A stretch of DNA of 9,566 nucleotides from UBA5209 sp964625015 (GCA_964625015.1 CAZUZI010000032.1:1-9566); one strand, 5' to 3'. Counted from the first letter of the stretch, positions 1-5,991 are shown. The notes: generated by a model from the sequence alone, not told the origin. Translations and numbers: made by a program.

Positions 1-263
1 AAGTCTACAAAAACTTTTATACACTTAGTTTTATTTTTCTGATAATATAATGGCAAATATTTTTCGACAGTTTCCCATTGAATCTCTCTGTTGTCTAACT
101 CAGCCAACAATCGTATTTCGTCAGTCGGAACTATATAAAAATATGGTTGGAACCCTGTAACTTCTACGTGGGCAACTTCTCCATTTTCTTGACGTCCCCA
201 CAAGTCGATTATAGGGTTTCCATAATCAATGTGATACGATATATCAATTAATTGAAACTTCAT
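1..263 (-). CDS. polB: Family B DNA polymerase, N-terminal part (runs off left edge)
   Basis: Replicative DNA polymerase of family B, of which only the first 87 residues are in the window. The ATG overlaps the stop of the upstream 58-aa gene in ATGA. The N-terminus reads LIDISY, then NPIIDLWGR (residues 16-24) and VTGFQPYFYIVP (35-46). This matches the N-terminal domain of archaeal and eukaryal-delta type polymerases, where a short strand opens into a Lxx(D)Y element, a [LM][FW]GR-type strand with a following 'eG' turn, and a GF-PYFY strand. Residues 80-87 (KCIKVFVD) match the 'lKVyv-dP' strand before the exonuclease domain. Exonuclease and polymerase motifs lie outside the window, so activity cannot be judged. 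T4/RB69-type phage polymerases lack this LWGR...GFxPYFY pattern, which points to an archaeal-virus type enzyme. The ribosome binding site is weak (GGAAA), consistent with translational coupling to the gene before it. Confidence 0.82.
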   Translation of the reverse strand, partial: MKFQLIDISYHIDYGNPIIDLWGRQENGEVAHVEVTGFQPYFYIVPTDEIRLLAELDNREIQWETVEKYLPLYYQKNKTKCIKVFVD

Positions 264-436
264 ATATGTTTTCCAGCATCTTTAAACATTTTCTCAAAAC
301 ATTCCGCACAAATTCTCCATGTCATATTCGTATGGAAAACTCCACTTTTATAATGTTTATCGCCTGTAATAATATAATAGTCTTCATTTCTAGTTACGTT
401 TTTGTCGCACACGTCACAAAAATATTTAACTGACAT
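260..436 (-). CDS. 58-aa zinc-ribbon-like protein
   Basis: Small protein with two CxxC pairs: C7-x2-C10 (FCDVC) and C43-x2-C46 (ICAEC), about 32 residues apart, the layout of a single zinc-ribbon domain. The chain ends soon after the second pair (FEKMFKDAGKHI). No other domain fits in it. The start is clear: AGGAGG stands 8 nt before the ATG, inside the 3' end of the upstream deaminase gene, and the two genes overlap by one base in TAATG. Its stop overlaps the polB start in ATGA, so it is probably co-translated with the polymerase. Function is unknown; small zinc ribbons next to viral replication genes often bind nucleic acid or partner proteins, but nothing in the sequence decides this. Confidence 0.82.
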   Translation of the reverse strand: MSVKYFCDVCDKNVTRNEDYYIITGDKHYKSGVFHTNMTWRICAECFEKMFKDAGKHI

Positions 437-816
437 TATATATATCCTCCTATGTACCCGCCATCTTCAGACCAATACACTCTCGAAATTCCCATATGAT
501 GTAACACATGTTTACAATGTTTACAAGGTTGTGCTAATTTCCATCCTCTTCTGTAAATAAAAATGGATGCGTTCTCTAATCGCCACCTCCAATCATCTCT
601 TAAGCGAAGAATCGCCGAAATTTCAGCATGGCGAGAATGATAAACAGATCCAAAATAATTGTATCTGTCATCTGAAGTGTTTGCCAGCCACTGATTAAAC
701 CCAGATGATAGAATCCCCTTTTTGTCCCAAATCACTGCTGACATTTGGGCTTTTTTTACCGTCGATTTCTCAGCTTCTTCTATCGCCAATTCGATGACCG
801 AAGATGGTATTTTCAA
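436..816 (-). CDS. Zinc-dependent deoxycytidylate/cytidine deaminase-like protein
   Basis: 126-aa enzyme of the cytidine deaminase fold. The two signature motifs are present: HAE at residues 63-65 (zinc ligand H63, proton-shuttling E65) and PCKHC at 97-101 (zinc ligands C98 and C101). The surroundings (ASIFIYRR before, GISRVYWS after) match small phage deaminases annotated as dCMP or cytidine deaminase-like. It most likely turns a deoxycytidine nucleotide or nucleoside into the uridine form, feeding dTMP synthesis alongside the dCTP deaminase/dUTPase-family gene and nrdD in the same gene string. The exact substrate, including a nucleic-acid substrate as in TadA or APOBEC relatives, cannot be told from sequence. 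The start is TTG: GGAGG at 825-829 is 8 nt upstream and no ATG is suitably placed. It overlaps the 58-aa gene by one base. Confidence 0.85.
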   Translation of the reverse strand: MKIPSSVIELAIEEAEKSTVKKAQMSAVIWDKKGILSSGFNQWLANTSDDRYNYFGSVYHSRHAEISAILRLRDDWRWRLENASIFIYRRGWKLAQPCKHCKHVLHHMGISRVYWSEDGGYIGGYI

Positions 817-819
817 ATG

Positions 820-954
820 TTAATCCTCCATATACTTCTCCATCATTTTTATGATACTTTTCCACGAAATTAACTTGGAATTTTTCGGTTCTCCGTCTCT
901 ATAAAAAATTATGAAAAGACCGAATTCGTTGGGTTCTACCTCGATTCGATCCAT
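820..954 (-). CDS. Small 44-aa protein, unknown function
   Basis: Short gene filling the gap between the Sm-like candidate and the deaminase. The protein is charged, with a beta-like start (FGLFIIFYRDGEP, residues 11-23) and a C-terminal amphipathic helix (SWKSIIKMMEKYMED). The ATG lies inside the end of the upstream gene, 19 nt of overlap, and is preceded by CCGTGAT, the GTGAT-type ribosome binding site seen at several starts here. The stop TAA is 3 nt before the TTG of the deaminase, so the GGAGG of that gene is inside this ORF. I do not recognise the family. Tight coupling on both sides argues that it is translated. Confidence 0.62.
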   Translation of the reverse strand: MDRIEVEPNEFGLFIIFYRDGEPKNSKLISWKSIIKMMEKYMED

Positions 955-1208
955 TCGATCACGGTTATGTCCGATCTATAAATTATTGTAGATGTAGTAG
1001 GACCAGTTTTCAGAACAACTTCATTAGGAGTTACTTTCGTAAGTTCTCCCATCTGATGCATCCCATTGCCGCCACAATTGCAAATAATTGTGCACTGTTT
1101 CCCGATAATCTCATCTAAAAGTTCAATATTGAAGTCTTCAATCGCTTGTGCATATCCCGCATCAAACCCGTCTTCGAATCCATCTTCATAGTCATCAAAA
1201 TCTTCCAT
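936..1208 (-). CDS. 90-aa protein with acidic N-terminus and Sm-like/beta-barrel candidate domain
   Basis: The first 20 or so residues are very acidic and aromatic (EDFDDYEDGFEDGFDAGY), followed by a short helix (AQAIEDFNIELLDEIIG). Residues 36-88 alternate in a pattern of five short strands: GKQCTIIC, HQMGELTKV, NEVVLKTG, TSTIIYRS, ITVIEWIE. The order 'GK-vtI ... G-L--V-p--vvLkt ... tiIy---I--I' resembles Sm-like or DUF2642-type small beta-barrels, which bind RNA or act as scaffolds. This is a fold guess from pattern only. The start has GGAGGT 7 nt upstream. The gene sits 2 nt after the stop of the 83-aa gene. The two cysteines (CNC, residues 43-45) are not arranged as a complete zinc site. 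Confidence 0.8.
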   Translation of the reverse strand: MEDFDDYEDGFEDGFDAGYAQAIEDFNIELLDEIIGKQCTIICNCGGNGMHQMGELTKVTPNEVVLKTGPTTSTIIYRSDITVIEWIESR

Positions 1209-1210
1209 AG

Positions 1211-1462
1211 TTATACCTCCATATCACATTCCGATTTTACTCCATAAGACGTTTCGATACATTCAAAAAATCTTCCTCTCGGAGTTGCGGTCTCTTCCAA
1301 AATTATGTTATGTACCTGGTGACGTTCGTTTGGAGTTAATTCAATCGACGAATTCATCTTTTCTTCAATAACAATGCAAACATCGGAAAACGTTGCCAGA
1401 TCATCAAACATATCTGCATACAGCTCGATTGCTTTCTTTACCACTTCGAAAGTTATTTCCAT
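1211..1462 (-). CDS. 83-aa acidic protein, unknown function
   Basis: Acidic, mostly helical protein. A helix at about residues 5-35 (VVKKAIELYADMFDDLATF and following) leads to LTPNERHQVHNIILEE (residues 42-57), which could be a second helix with an N-terminal cap. No membrane segment or full metal motif is visible; the two C-terminal cysteines (C67 and C78) are isolated. The start ATG is preceded by GGGGAGATGA, which lies in the last codons of the upstream HNH gene, 4 nt away. Its own last codons carry the GGAGGT used by the next gene. I do not recognise the family. Strong ribosome binding site and compact packing make it a real gene. Confidence 0.75.
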   Translation of the reverse strand: MEITFEVVKKAIELYADMFDDLATFSDVCIVIEEKMNSSIELTPNERHQVHNIILEETATPRGRFFECIETSYGVKSECDMEV

Positions 1463-1466
1463 AAGT

Positions 1467-2150
1467 TCATCTCCCCATGACTCTTACATAATTTTCAATA
1501 CTCTGAATATCCCCATTCTGCATATGTAATTTTGTATGGCAACTATTACATAAAATCATAAGATTAGTATTATAATTATGTTTATGATTTTTATCTATAT
1601 GATGTACACATAATCGGCCATCCGTTGTACCACATATTTCACACTTCCATTCTTTTCCTATTTTTGTTGCAATGTCTCTATATGATGCAACTCCTCCATT
1701 CCAATTATAATGACGTTCTCGGAATTCTTGTCTTCTAACATGTTCATATCTACATTCTTTAGAACAAGTCAATTTATTCAAATGTGTTCTATCAGTTACT
1801 AAAAATAATTTTCCGCAAGTTACACATTGCTTCATAACTTTAGGTAATTTTTTAGATTCTGATTTGGATCTTATTGCGTCTCCATATTTTTCTAATATTC
1901 TAATTATTCGGTGATGATCTATATCAAATTTTTCAGATAATTTTCTAGCAGAATATCCCTCTCTATATAGTTTAACTATCTCATCTTCATTTGCAGATTT
2001 TGGATAACTAAGTTCTATATTATATTTATGCAGTATCTTCAACACATAACTTTTAGAAATTCCTAATACTGATGCAACTTTGTTAGATGATTTATATGTT
2101 TCATATGCTAATATAATATCATCATCTGGAACAGTAACAATTTTTACCAT
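1467..2150 (-). CDS. HNH homing-type endonuclease with two N-terminal HTH repeats
   Basis: 227-aa free-standing HNH endonuclease. Residues about 10-45 and 55-90 are two helix-turn-helix units (KVASVLGISKSYVLKIL and SARKLSEKFDIDHHRIIRIL) of the kind used for DNA target recognition. A zinc-finger-like segment follows (C109-x2-C112, C129-x3-C133), then the 'NWNGG' element at 149-153 that often precedes phage HNH domains. The HNH core is C170-x2-C173, VHHID (H183/H184), N196, then C201-x2-C204-H205 and H209: a complete metal-bound nuclease. The ATG overlaps the stop of the dCTP deaminase-family gene in TAATG, with GGAAGTAAG upstream. By eye it is more AT-rich than the genes after it, consistent with a mobile insertion. 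It could cleave DNA of competing viruses and spread itself; no intron boundary is evident. Confidence 0.9.
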   Translation of the reverse strand: MVKIVTVPDDDIILAYETYKSSNKVASVLGISKSYVLKILHKYNIELSYPKSANEDEIVKLYREGYSARKLSEKFDIDHHRIIRILEKYGDAIRSKSESKKLPKVMKQCVTCGKLFLVTDRTHLNKLTCSKECRYEHVRRQEFRERHYNWNGGVASYRDIATKIGKEWKCEICGTTDGRLCVHHIDKNHKHNYNTNLMILCNSCHTKLHMQNGDIQSIENYVRVMGR

Positions 2151-2737
2151 TAGAACTTACTTCCTTGATATTGTCCATTATAATTTTCAGTAGGATATGC
2201 ATCAGATACAACTAACTGAGCGAAGTACATATCTGTGTTTACTGTTATCTGACTTGGCATCCCGTCTTGATGTTGAGGAGTTCGTATAATGACTGCACCA
2301 TCCCCAGCAAACCCACTATCAAAATGGTTTGGACTCATCGTCCATCCCCTTCGGCTCCATGATGATTTCGGTTTGATTTCTGCTGTAAAATATTTTTTTT
2401 CGTATGTTGCACATAATTGATCATTTTCTATAGTAGTTGTTGGAAGCAATCTGGGAGAAAGATTTATTTTCTGAACTCCAAATAAATATTTAGTGTCGTA
2501 ATCTAATTCATATTCATAAATTTCTTCGACCGAGTATTTATCCGGGAAATTTTTTTCGATAGTAAACGATTTGTCAACTTCGTGAAAATCTTCTTCCGAA
2601 AGTTTTTTACCAATTTCTTTAGTTACCGGATAATAAACTCCAGTTAATTTAAGATCAATAGAGTTGGGTTGGGGATTGACGTTATCACTTTTTTCTACAA
2701 TACCATATTCTAATATTTGTTGTCCACTTAGTATCAT
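2150..2737 (-). CDS. dCTP deaminase / dUTPase family protein
   Basis: 195-aa member of the trimeric dUTPase-like fold, closest in layout to Dcd. Diagnostic parts: MILSGQQIL at the N-terminus; PQPNSIDLKL (residues 22-31), matching the 'P-SiDLrLg' motif; IKPKSSWSRRG (121-131), the KSS-x-x-R nucleotide-binding loop; FDSGFAG (139-145), equivalent to the 'DpGf-G' turn; and YNGQYQGSKF at the C-terminus, the flexible tail. The expected role is dCTP to dUTP (or dUMP), or dUTP to dUMP, limiting uracil in DNA and supplying dTMP synthesis. In bacterial Dcd a catalytic Glu sits five or six residues after the DpGf-G turn; here the strand reads DGAVIIRT with no Glu, so activity may be altered or dUTPase-like. 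The start has AGGTGAT 4 nt upstream. The N gap lies 28 nt upstream of the start and does not affect the reading frame. Confidence 0.85.
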   Translation of the reverse strand: MILSGQQILEYGIVEKSDNVNPQPNSIDLKLTGVYYPVTKEIGKKLSEEDFHEVDKSFTIEKNFPDKYSVEEIYEYELDYDTKYLFGVQKINLSPRLLPTTTIENDQLCATYEKKYFTAEIKPKSSWSRRGWTMSPNHFDSGFAGDGAVIIRTPQHQDGMPSQITVNTDMYFAQLVVSDAYPTENYNGQYQGSKF

Positions 2738-2765
2738 CGTATCACCTATAGATCAATATCATATA

Positions 2766-2865
2766 NNNNNNNNNNNNNNNNNNNNNNNNNNNNNNNNNNN
2801 NNNNNNNNNNNNNNNNNNNNNNNNNNNNNNNNNNNNNNNNNNNNNNNNNNNNNNNNNNNNNNNNN
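2766..2865. other. Assembly gap (100 N)
   Basis: A run of exactly 100 N, the usual placeholder for a scaffold join of unknown size. The true distance between the flanks is not known, so reading frames must not be carried across it. It hides the 3' end of the gene starting at 2972 and possibly further genes. On its low-coordinate side the 28 bases before the deaminase start hold the AGGTGAT ribosome binding site and the last codons of whatever gene precedes it: one frame ends in YDIDL with TAG inside TAGGTGAT, another ends in a TGA overlapping the same site. Confidence 0.97.
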
Positions 2866-2972
2866 CACAATGCGCATGGACTCCAATCAATATCTTCAGA
2901 AGTTTTTACCTTACGCCACTTATCTCTAACTTCTTTCCAAACTTCAACTGGTACATCTTTACACTCAAGCAT
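2866..2972 (-). CDS. Small Cys-containing protein, 3' end lost in the gap
   Basis: Only the first 35 residues are readable, followed by the two bases TG before the N run. The sequence has a helix rich in W, K and E (VEVWKEVRDKWRKVKTSED) and then DWSPCAL. The next codon starts TG, so Cys is likely, giving a C-A-L-C pair. This layout resembles small phage proteins in which a W-K-rich helix is followed by a CxLC...C-x2-CP zinc cluster, but the second half is missing. The start is ATG with GGTGAA 4 nt upstream. The stop lies in the gap or beyond. Family unknown; confidence refers to it being a gene. Confidence 0.62.
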
Positions 2973-3006
2973 GATTTCACCATCTCTATATACATCGCCA
3001 AACTAT

Positions 3007-3231
3007 TTAAAGCTTTCGCCAGTTATTATACACACCACGAAGATTAAAAAACTGATATCCGACACCGAATAATAGCATCATTTGTATATTTCCAATGTTA
3101 TAATAGTCTATTGCTATTAATCCATTTGATATAACCCATATTATAAAACCGAAAAATCGGAATCGTTGGGGCTTGCTAGATGTTAGCAACGCACCCAATA
3201 ACGATAAAAATATTATTATGATGTATATCAT
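3007..3231 (-). CDS. 74-aa small membrane protein
   Basis: Very hydrophobic protein with three probable membrane segments: residues 1-17 (MIYIIIIFLSLLGALLT), 26-42 (around FFGFIIWVISNGLIAID) and 47-63. Between the first two is a basic loop (SSKPQRFR), and the C-terminus is basic (NNWRKL), which suggests where the cytoplasmic side may be. The pattern 'R-FGFIIWVISNGLIAIDYY-IGN-QM' recalls small phage membrane proteins related to half of a PnuC-type or SemiSWEET-like bundle, a weak resemblance that I do not turn into a function. It starts 1 nt after the stop of the 65-aa gene (TAATATG) with only a weak GAGACGG site, so it is probably translationally coupled. Confidence 0.75.
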   Translation of the reverse strand: MIYIIIIFLSLLGALLTSSKPQRFRFFGFIIWVISNGLIAIDYYNIGNIQMMLLFGVGYQFFNLRGVYNNWRKL

Positions 3232-3232
3232 A

Positions 3233-3430
3233 TTATTGCCGTCTCTTTATTACTTCACATATAATTTCATATTCTGGAATATCTAATATTGATCTAGGAC
3301 TTTTACTAGCTATATCTAATGATACTTCCCTAATTAACTCATACGGTATACCGGGATTATGTTTAGATATATCTGACATTCTTTCTTCAAACTGTTTACT
3401 TTGCTCTACCATTTTTTTCCATCCAAACAT
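3233..3430 (-). CDS. 65-aa protein, unknown function
   Basis: Helical, charged protein: a lysine/glutamate-rich N-terminal helix (KKMVEQSKQFEERMSDISK), a turn at NPGIPYE, and a second helical half (LIREVSLDIASK, then EYEIICEVIKRRQ). No metal motif or membrane segment. It begins at ATG with GAGGTG 9 nt upstream and follows nrdD by 79 nt, the widest confirmed spacing in this part of the window. It is followed 1 nt later by the membrane protein gene. I do not recognise the family. Confidence 0.7.
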   Translation of the reverse strand: MFGWKKMVEQSKQFEERMSDISKHNPGIPYELIREVSLDIASKSPRSILDIPEYEIICEVIKRRQ

Positions 3431-3509
3431 AAATATAACACCTCAATTAATATTATTATGTTGCCGATGTTTAACTTCCTCTTTTTTCACTTGTTATATT
3501 TTTTAAATG
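3431..3509 (-). promoter_or_regulatory. 79-nt nrdD-downstream spacer, possible promoter
   Basis: Non-coding spacer in an otherwise packed region. On the coding strand the stretch just after the nrdD stop (3507-3494) is an A/T block with TTTAAA followed by AAATATAA, which could act as an archaeal TATA-like box or an AT-rich promoter for the two small genes downstream. The start codon of the next gene is about 65 nt further on. No inverted repeat strong enough for a terminator is seen. This is a position-and-composition argument only. Confidence 0.2.
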
Positions 3510-5717
3510 TTATACAATATCTCCATTATATTGATGTCGTCTAACCAGCTCTGCTTTTTTACCAGCATTCCATCCAGAAATAGGCATGAAGTACCCTGTT
3601 ATTCTTGCATATCCTTCAATATTATCTGATCCGCATTTAGGACATTTTTCGAGTAATCCTCCACCAAACCAATTACAATCTAAACACCCAGTAAAATTCT
3701 TGTTGATAACAAAATATGAAATGTTCGTATTTTTGGCAACTTTTAAACAAAAATCCATTAATCCTGCTGGGTCTGGCTCGTATTCTCCCAGGAAAATGTG
3801 AAAAATATTTCCACCGTCTAACACCACGAAAAACGGATCTTCATATTTAATCTTTTCAAATATATTTATGTTAGCTGCAACATCTACATGCGTTCCATTC
3901 GAATAATATATAGGCAAATCGGAAGTATTTCCGAATGTATTTATTGCTAAATTTAAATCTCCTTTTACTACTGACCGCGCGGCATTTTTTATATTGTCAT
4001 TAATATTAAAACAATCACATATTGCAAATCGTTGCGCGGTACTTTCTGCAGGTGTTCTCGCAAGGGATACAATAAACGGAGTGTCTAAACTTAAAATATA
4101 TTGCTTTATGTCTGTAACATATTGTAATCCAAATAACCACCCATCTTCTGTTTCATGCATTGGCAACTTATATAAGTACTCTATGCACTCATTTAATCCA
4201 ACTAATCCGATTACATATGGCAAATCGTCCAGATCTACAAATGGTGGTCCCCTTTTAGAACTATCATTTGGATCTACCGGAGTTTGATAAGAAAATGGAA
4301 GATATGATCTATTCAATAAATCTTCTTTTATACAAAATATCTCGACTGCGGCATCTATAACTTTCTTAGTGTTTTTCATAAGTAAGTCATAATCATTTCC
4401 TGATTTATATGCTAATTGCGGTAAATTAATTGAAACTACTTGTTTTGATCCAAGAGAAAAATGTTCTCCGTCTTCAAATATTAATTTCTTATCAAAATTT
4501 TTCATAGTATCTTTGTTTGCTCCAAATGAATAAGCACAACATTGGAAACAACTTATACCATTTTCTACGTCTCTATATGGAGGCAACTGATTATCAATAT
4601 ATGGAGTTCCAAATTTAGCTGCTAACATAAAAGATTTTAAATATAATTCCTTATATGATTTTGCATCTTCATAATAATTGTTATATACATCATCTTTTAA
4701 GAATTCATTTCTAAGTACCATCTCATATTTTGGAAACGAGTGTGGTTTACCATTATAATCTCCTTCCATATATACTTCGGTTATGGCTTCATACATTAAA
4801 CGAACTTCTCGTTCCAGTTCTCCATATGTCCACAATTTTTCTTGTTTACCATTCCAAATTTTGCCATATGCTACAACAGGTTTATCTTTCCAGATTTTTG
4901 GAACTCCTGGCATTAATTGAATTGATGAAAATATAACCTGTCCGCCTCTGGCAACAATCATTTGCCCCATCTGAAATACAAACATTTGCAAGTGTTGTTT
5001 AATCGTTTCATATGATAACCCTGCCATATATGGAGCTAAGAATAATAAGAAATTTTGATATCCCTGACCGCCAGCAAAGCACGTTTGTTGTGATCCGAGT
5101 GCCGTACATGCATGTAATATAGCGGTTTCTGGATGTTTTGCCGGTCCTGCATATGGAGTATGTGTTCCACTTCCATCTGATAAAAGACCATAATAAAATA
5201 TATATCTTAAATCCGAATCAAAACAAAACGGTCTTCTTAAAAAATATTCCATGTCGTGACAATGCAGAGTACCATCTATATGTAATTTTGATAAGTGTTC
5301 CGGCAAAAAATTCATAACCATTTCTTTCATAGTTCTGTCTGCAATCCATTTATGATCTGTTTCCGGGCCGATCATCTGATTAGCATTTTCTCTCTGATCT
5401 TTACCATTTCCTTTCATATACTCAATATAATCACTAAGTGGAATACCATTTTTTACAGAAGACTTATATATATTTGTATAGTTATTTTTAATAAGAATGT
5501 CGTTTACAACTCCTCGAATAATTGATCCGGTTAACTGATCTATATCCAACTTCCGCAACTGAGTTTTAATTTTAGACAAAAGATTATTAATTTCGTCATC
5601 TGATATCTGAATGTTTGCCGCATTGGCATCTCTTTTTATCTGTTTAACAATATAATTTTGATCGAATTTTGCGATTCTTCCGTCTCCGGTAAGCACTGTC
5701 ACATCTCTAAGTCTCAA
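3510..5717 (-). CDS. nrdD: Anaerobic (class III) ribonucleoside-triphosphate reductase
   Basis: 735-aa glycyl-radical enzyme that reduces ribonucleoside triphosphates to deoxynucleotides in the absence of oxygen. Residues about 5-88 form an ATP-cone-like regulatory domain (VLTGDGRIAKFD). The catalytic barrel follows, with HCHD at 152-155, a GGQGYQNFLLFLAPY segment at 216-230, and ARGGQVIFSS at 256-265. The cysteine cluster C390-x2-C393-C394 probably includes the thiyl-radical cysteine; C165 may be its partner. TPAESTAQR (555-563) is the conserved tail of the barrel. The zinc site is C678-x2-C681 and C692-x2-C695. The glycyl-radical loop is RITGYF, with Gly708 the radical residue, followed by NAGKKAEL. 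All key parts are present, so it looks functional. It starts at TTG, with GGGAAGTGAT 5 nt upstream, and overlaps the preceding 47-aa gene in TTGA. The activating enzyme NrdG is not in the window. Confidence 0.97.
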   Translation of the reverse strand: MRLRDVTVLTGDGRIAKFDQNYIVKQIKRDANAANIQISDDEINNLLSKIKTQLRKLDIDQLTGSIIRGVVNDILIKNNYTNIYKSSVKNGIPLSDYIEYMKGNGKDQRENANQMIGPETDHKWIADRTMKEMVMNFLPEHLSKLHIDGTLHCHDMEYFLRRPFCFDSDLRYIFYYGLLSDGSGTHTPYAGPAKHPETAILHACTALGSQQTCFAGGQGYQNFLLFLAPYMAGLSYETIKQHLQMFVFQMGQMIVARGGQVIFSSIQLMPGVPKIWKDKPVVAYGKIWNGKQEKLWTYGELEREVRLMYEAITEVYMEGDYNGKPHSFPKYEMVLRNEFLKDDVYNNYYEDAKSYKELYLKSFMLAAKFGTPYIDNQLPPYRDVENGISCFQCCAYSFGANKDTMKNFDKKLIFEDGEHFSLGSKQVVSINLPQLAYKSGNDYDLLMKNTKKVIDAAVEIFCIKEDLLNRSYLPFSYQTPVDPNDSSKRGPPFVDLDDLPYVIGLVGLNECIEYLYKLPMHETEDGWLFGLQYVTDIKQYILSLDTPFIVSLARTPAESTAQRFAICDCFNINDNIKNAARSVVKGDLNLAINTFGNTSDLPIYYSNGTHVDVAANINIFEKIKYEDPFFVVLDGGNIFHIFLGEYEPDPAGLMDFCLKVAKNTNISYFVINKNFTGCLDCNWFGGGLLEKCPKCGSDNIEGYARITGYFMPISGWNAGKKAELVRRHQYNGDIV

Positions 5718-5857
5718 TTTATATCACTTCCCAAATAACCAAATGCTACTATACCTGTGCCATCGATTCCAAAACATATTCTACATTCTATATGATATCC
5801 ATAATCAGATATAAACAATACCTGCATAACATAATTATCGTCTATATAAAAAAACAT
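5714..5857 (-). CDS. 47-aa protein with one CxxC, overlapping nrdD start
   Basis: Tiny gene between another tiny gene and nrdD. The protein has a beta-like start (MFFYIDDNYVMQVLFISD), a C25-x2-C28 pair (ECRICF) and a glycine-rich end (FGIDGTGIVAFGYLGSDIN). The ATG is preceded by AAAGTGAT, 5 nt away, the GTGAT type. The TGA stop overlaps the nrdD TTG in TTGA, so translation of nrdD is probably coupled to it; the nrdD ribosome binding site is formed by its own GGA AGT GAT codons. A leader-peptide-like role in setting nrdD expression is possible but not shown. Its first half resembles the next-upstream 42-aa protein (F--D-YV-Q-L pattern). Confidence 0.6.
   Translation of the reverse strand: MFFYIDDNYVMQVLFISDYGYHIECRICFGIDGTGIVAFGYLGSDIN
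5723..5732 (-). promoter_or_regulatory. Ribosome binding site for nrdD (supports TTG start)
   Basis: GGGAAGTGAT lies 5 nt before the TTG and within the last codons of the 47-aa gene. It pairs with the GATCACCTCC-type tail of 16S rRNA through the GTGAT part. No ATG is near, and the first in-frame GTG is five codons later, too far from this site, so TTG is the likely start. Confidence 0.6.
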
Positions 5858-5858
5858 T

Positions 5859-5987
5859 CTATATCACTTTCATCATTTCGAGTTCTATATCAGCATTCTC
5901 GAAAAATTTTAAGTATGTGGCAAACTCTACTAGAACTCCCAGAAATTGCACAACGTAACCATCACAAATAAATAACGGTTCCCACAT
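5859..5987 (-). CDS. 42-aa protein, unknown function
   Basis: Short gene with a good ribosome binding site (GGAGAGGAG, about 8 nt before ATG) placed across the stop of the upstream gene. The protein is MWEPLFICDGYVVQFLG at its start and then a helix (EFATYLKFFENADIELEMM). It is moderately hydrophobic but has no clear membrane segment. The TAG stop is one base before the ATG of the 47-aa gene, so the pair is a unit. The start of both proteins shows a hydrophobic run, D, then YV-x-Q, which may mean an old tandem duplication. No known family recognised. Confidence 0.55.
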   Translation of the reverse strand: MWEPLFICDGYVVQFLGVLVEFATYLKFFENADIELEMMKVI

Positions 5988-5991
5988 AAAA

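Noticed and set aside
2742..2865. Minus-strand continuation of the 2972 gene through the gap, ending YMILIYR
   Set aside because: The frame after the gap is arbitrary. Only the part before the gap is annotated.
2664..3047. Plus-strand open frame across the N gap
   Set aside because: It depends on reading through 100 N of unknown true length and lies opposite the Dcd-family gene and two other minus-strand genes.
3443..3490. 15-codon GTG ORF between nrdD and the 65-aa gene
   Set aside because: It has no ribosome binding site, is very short and gives a low-complexity product; TGAGGTG at its end is explained as the ribosome binding site of the next gene.
3586..5525. Four plus-strand open frames inside nrdD
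   Set aside because: They are antisense shadows of a well conserved gene, with no ribosome binding sites or recognisable domains.
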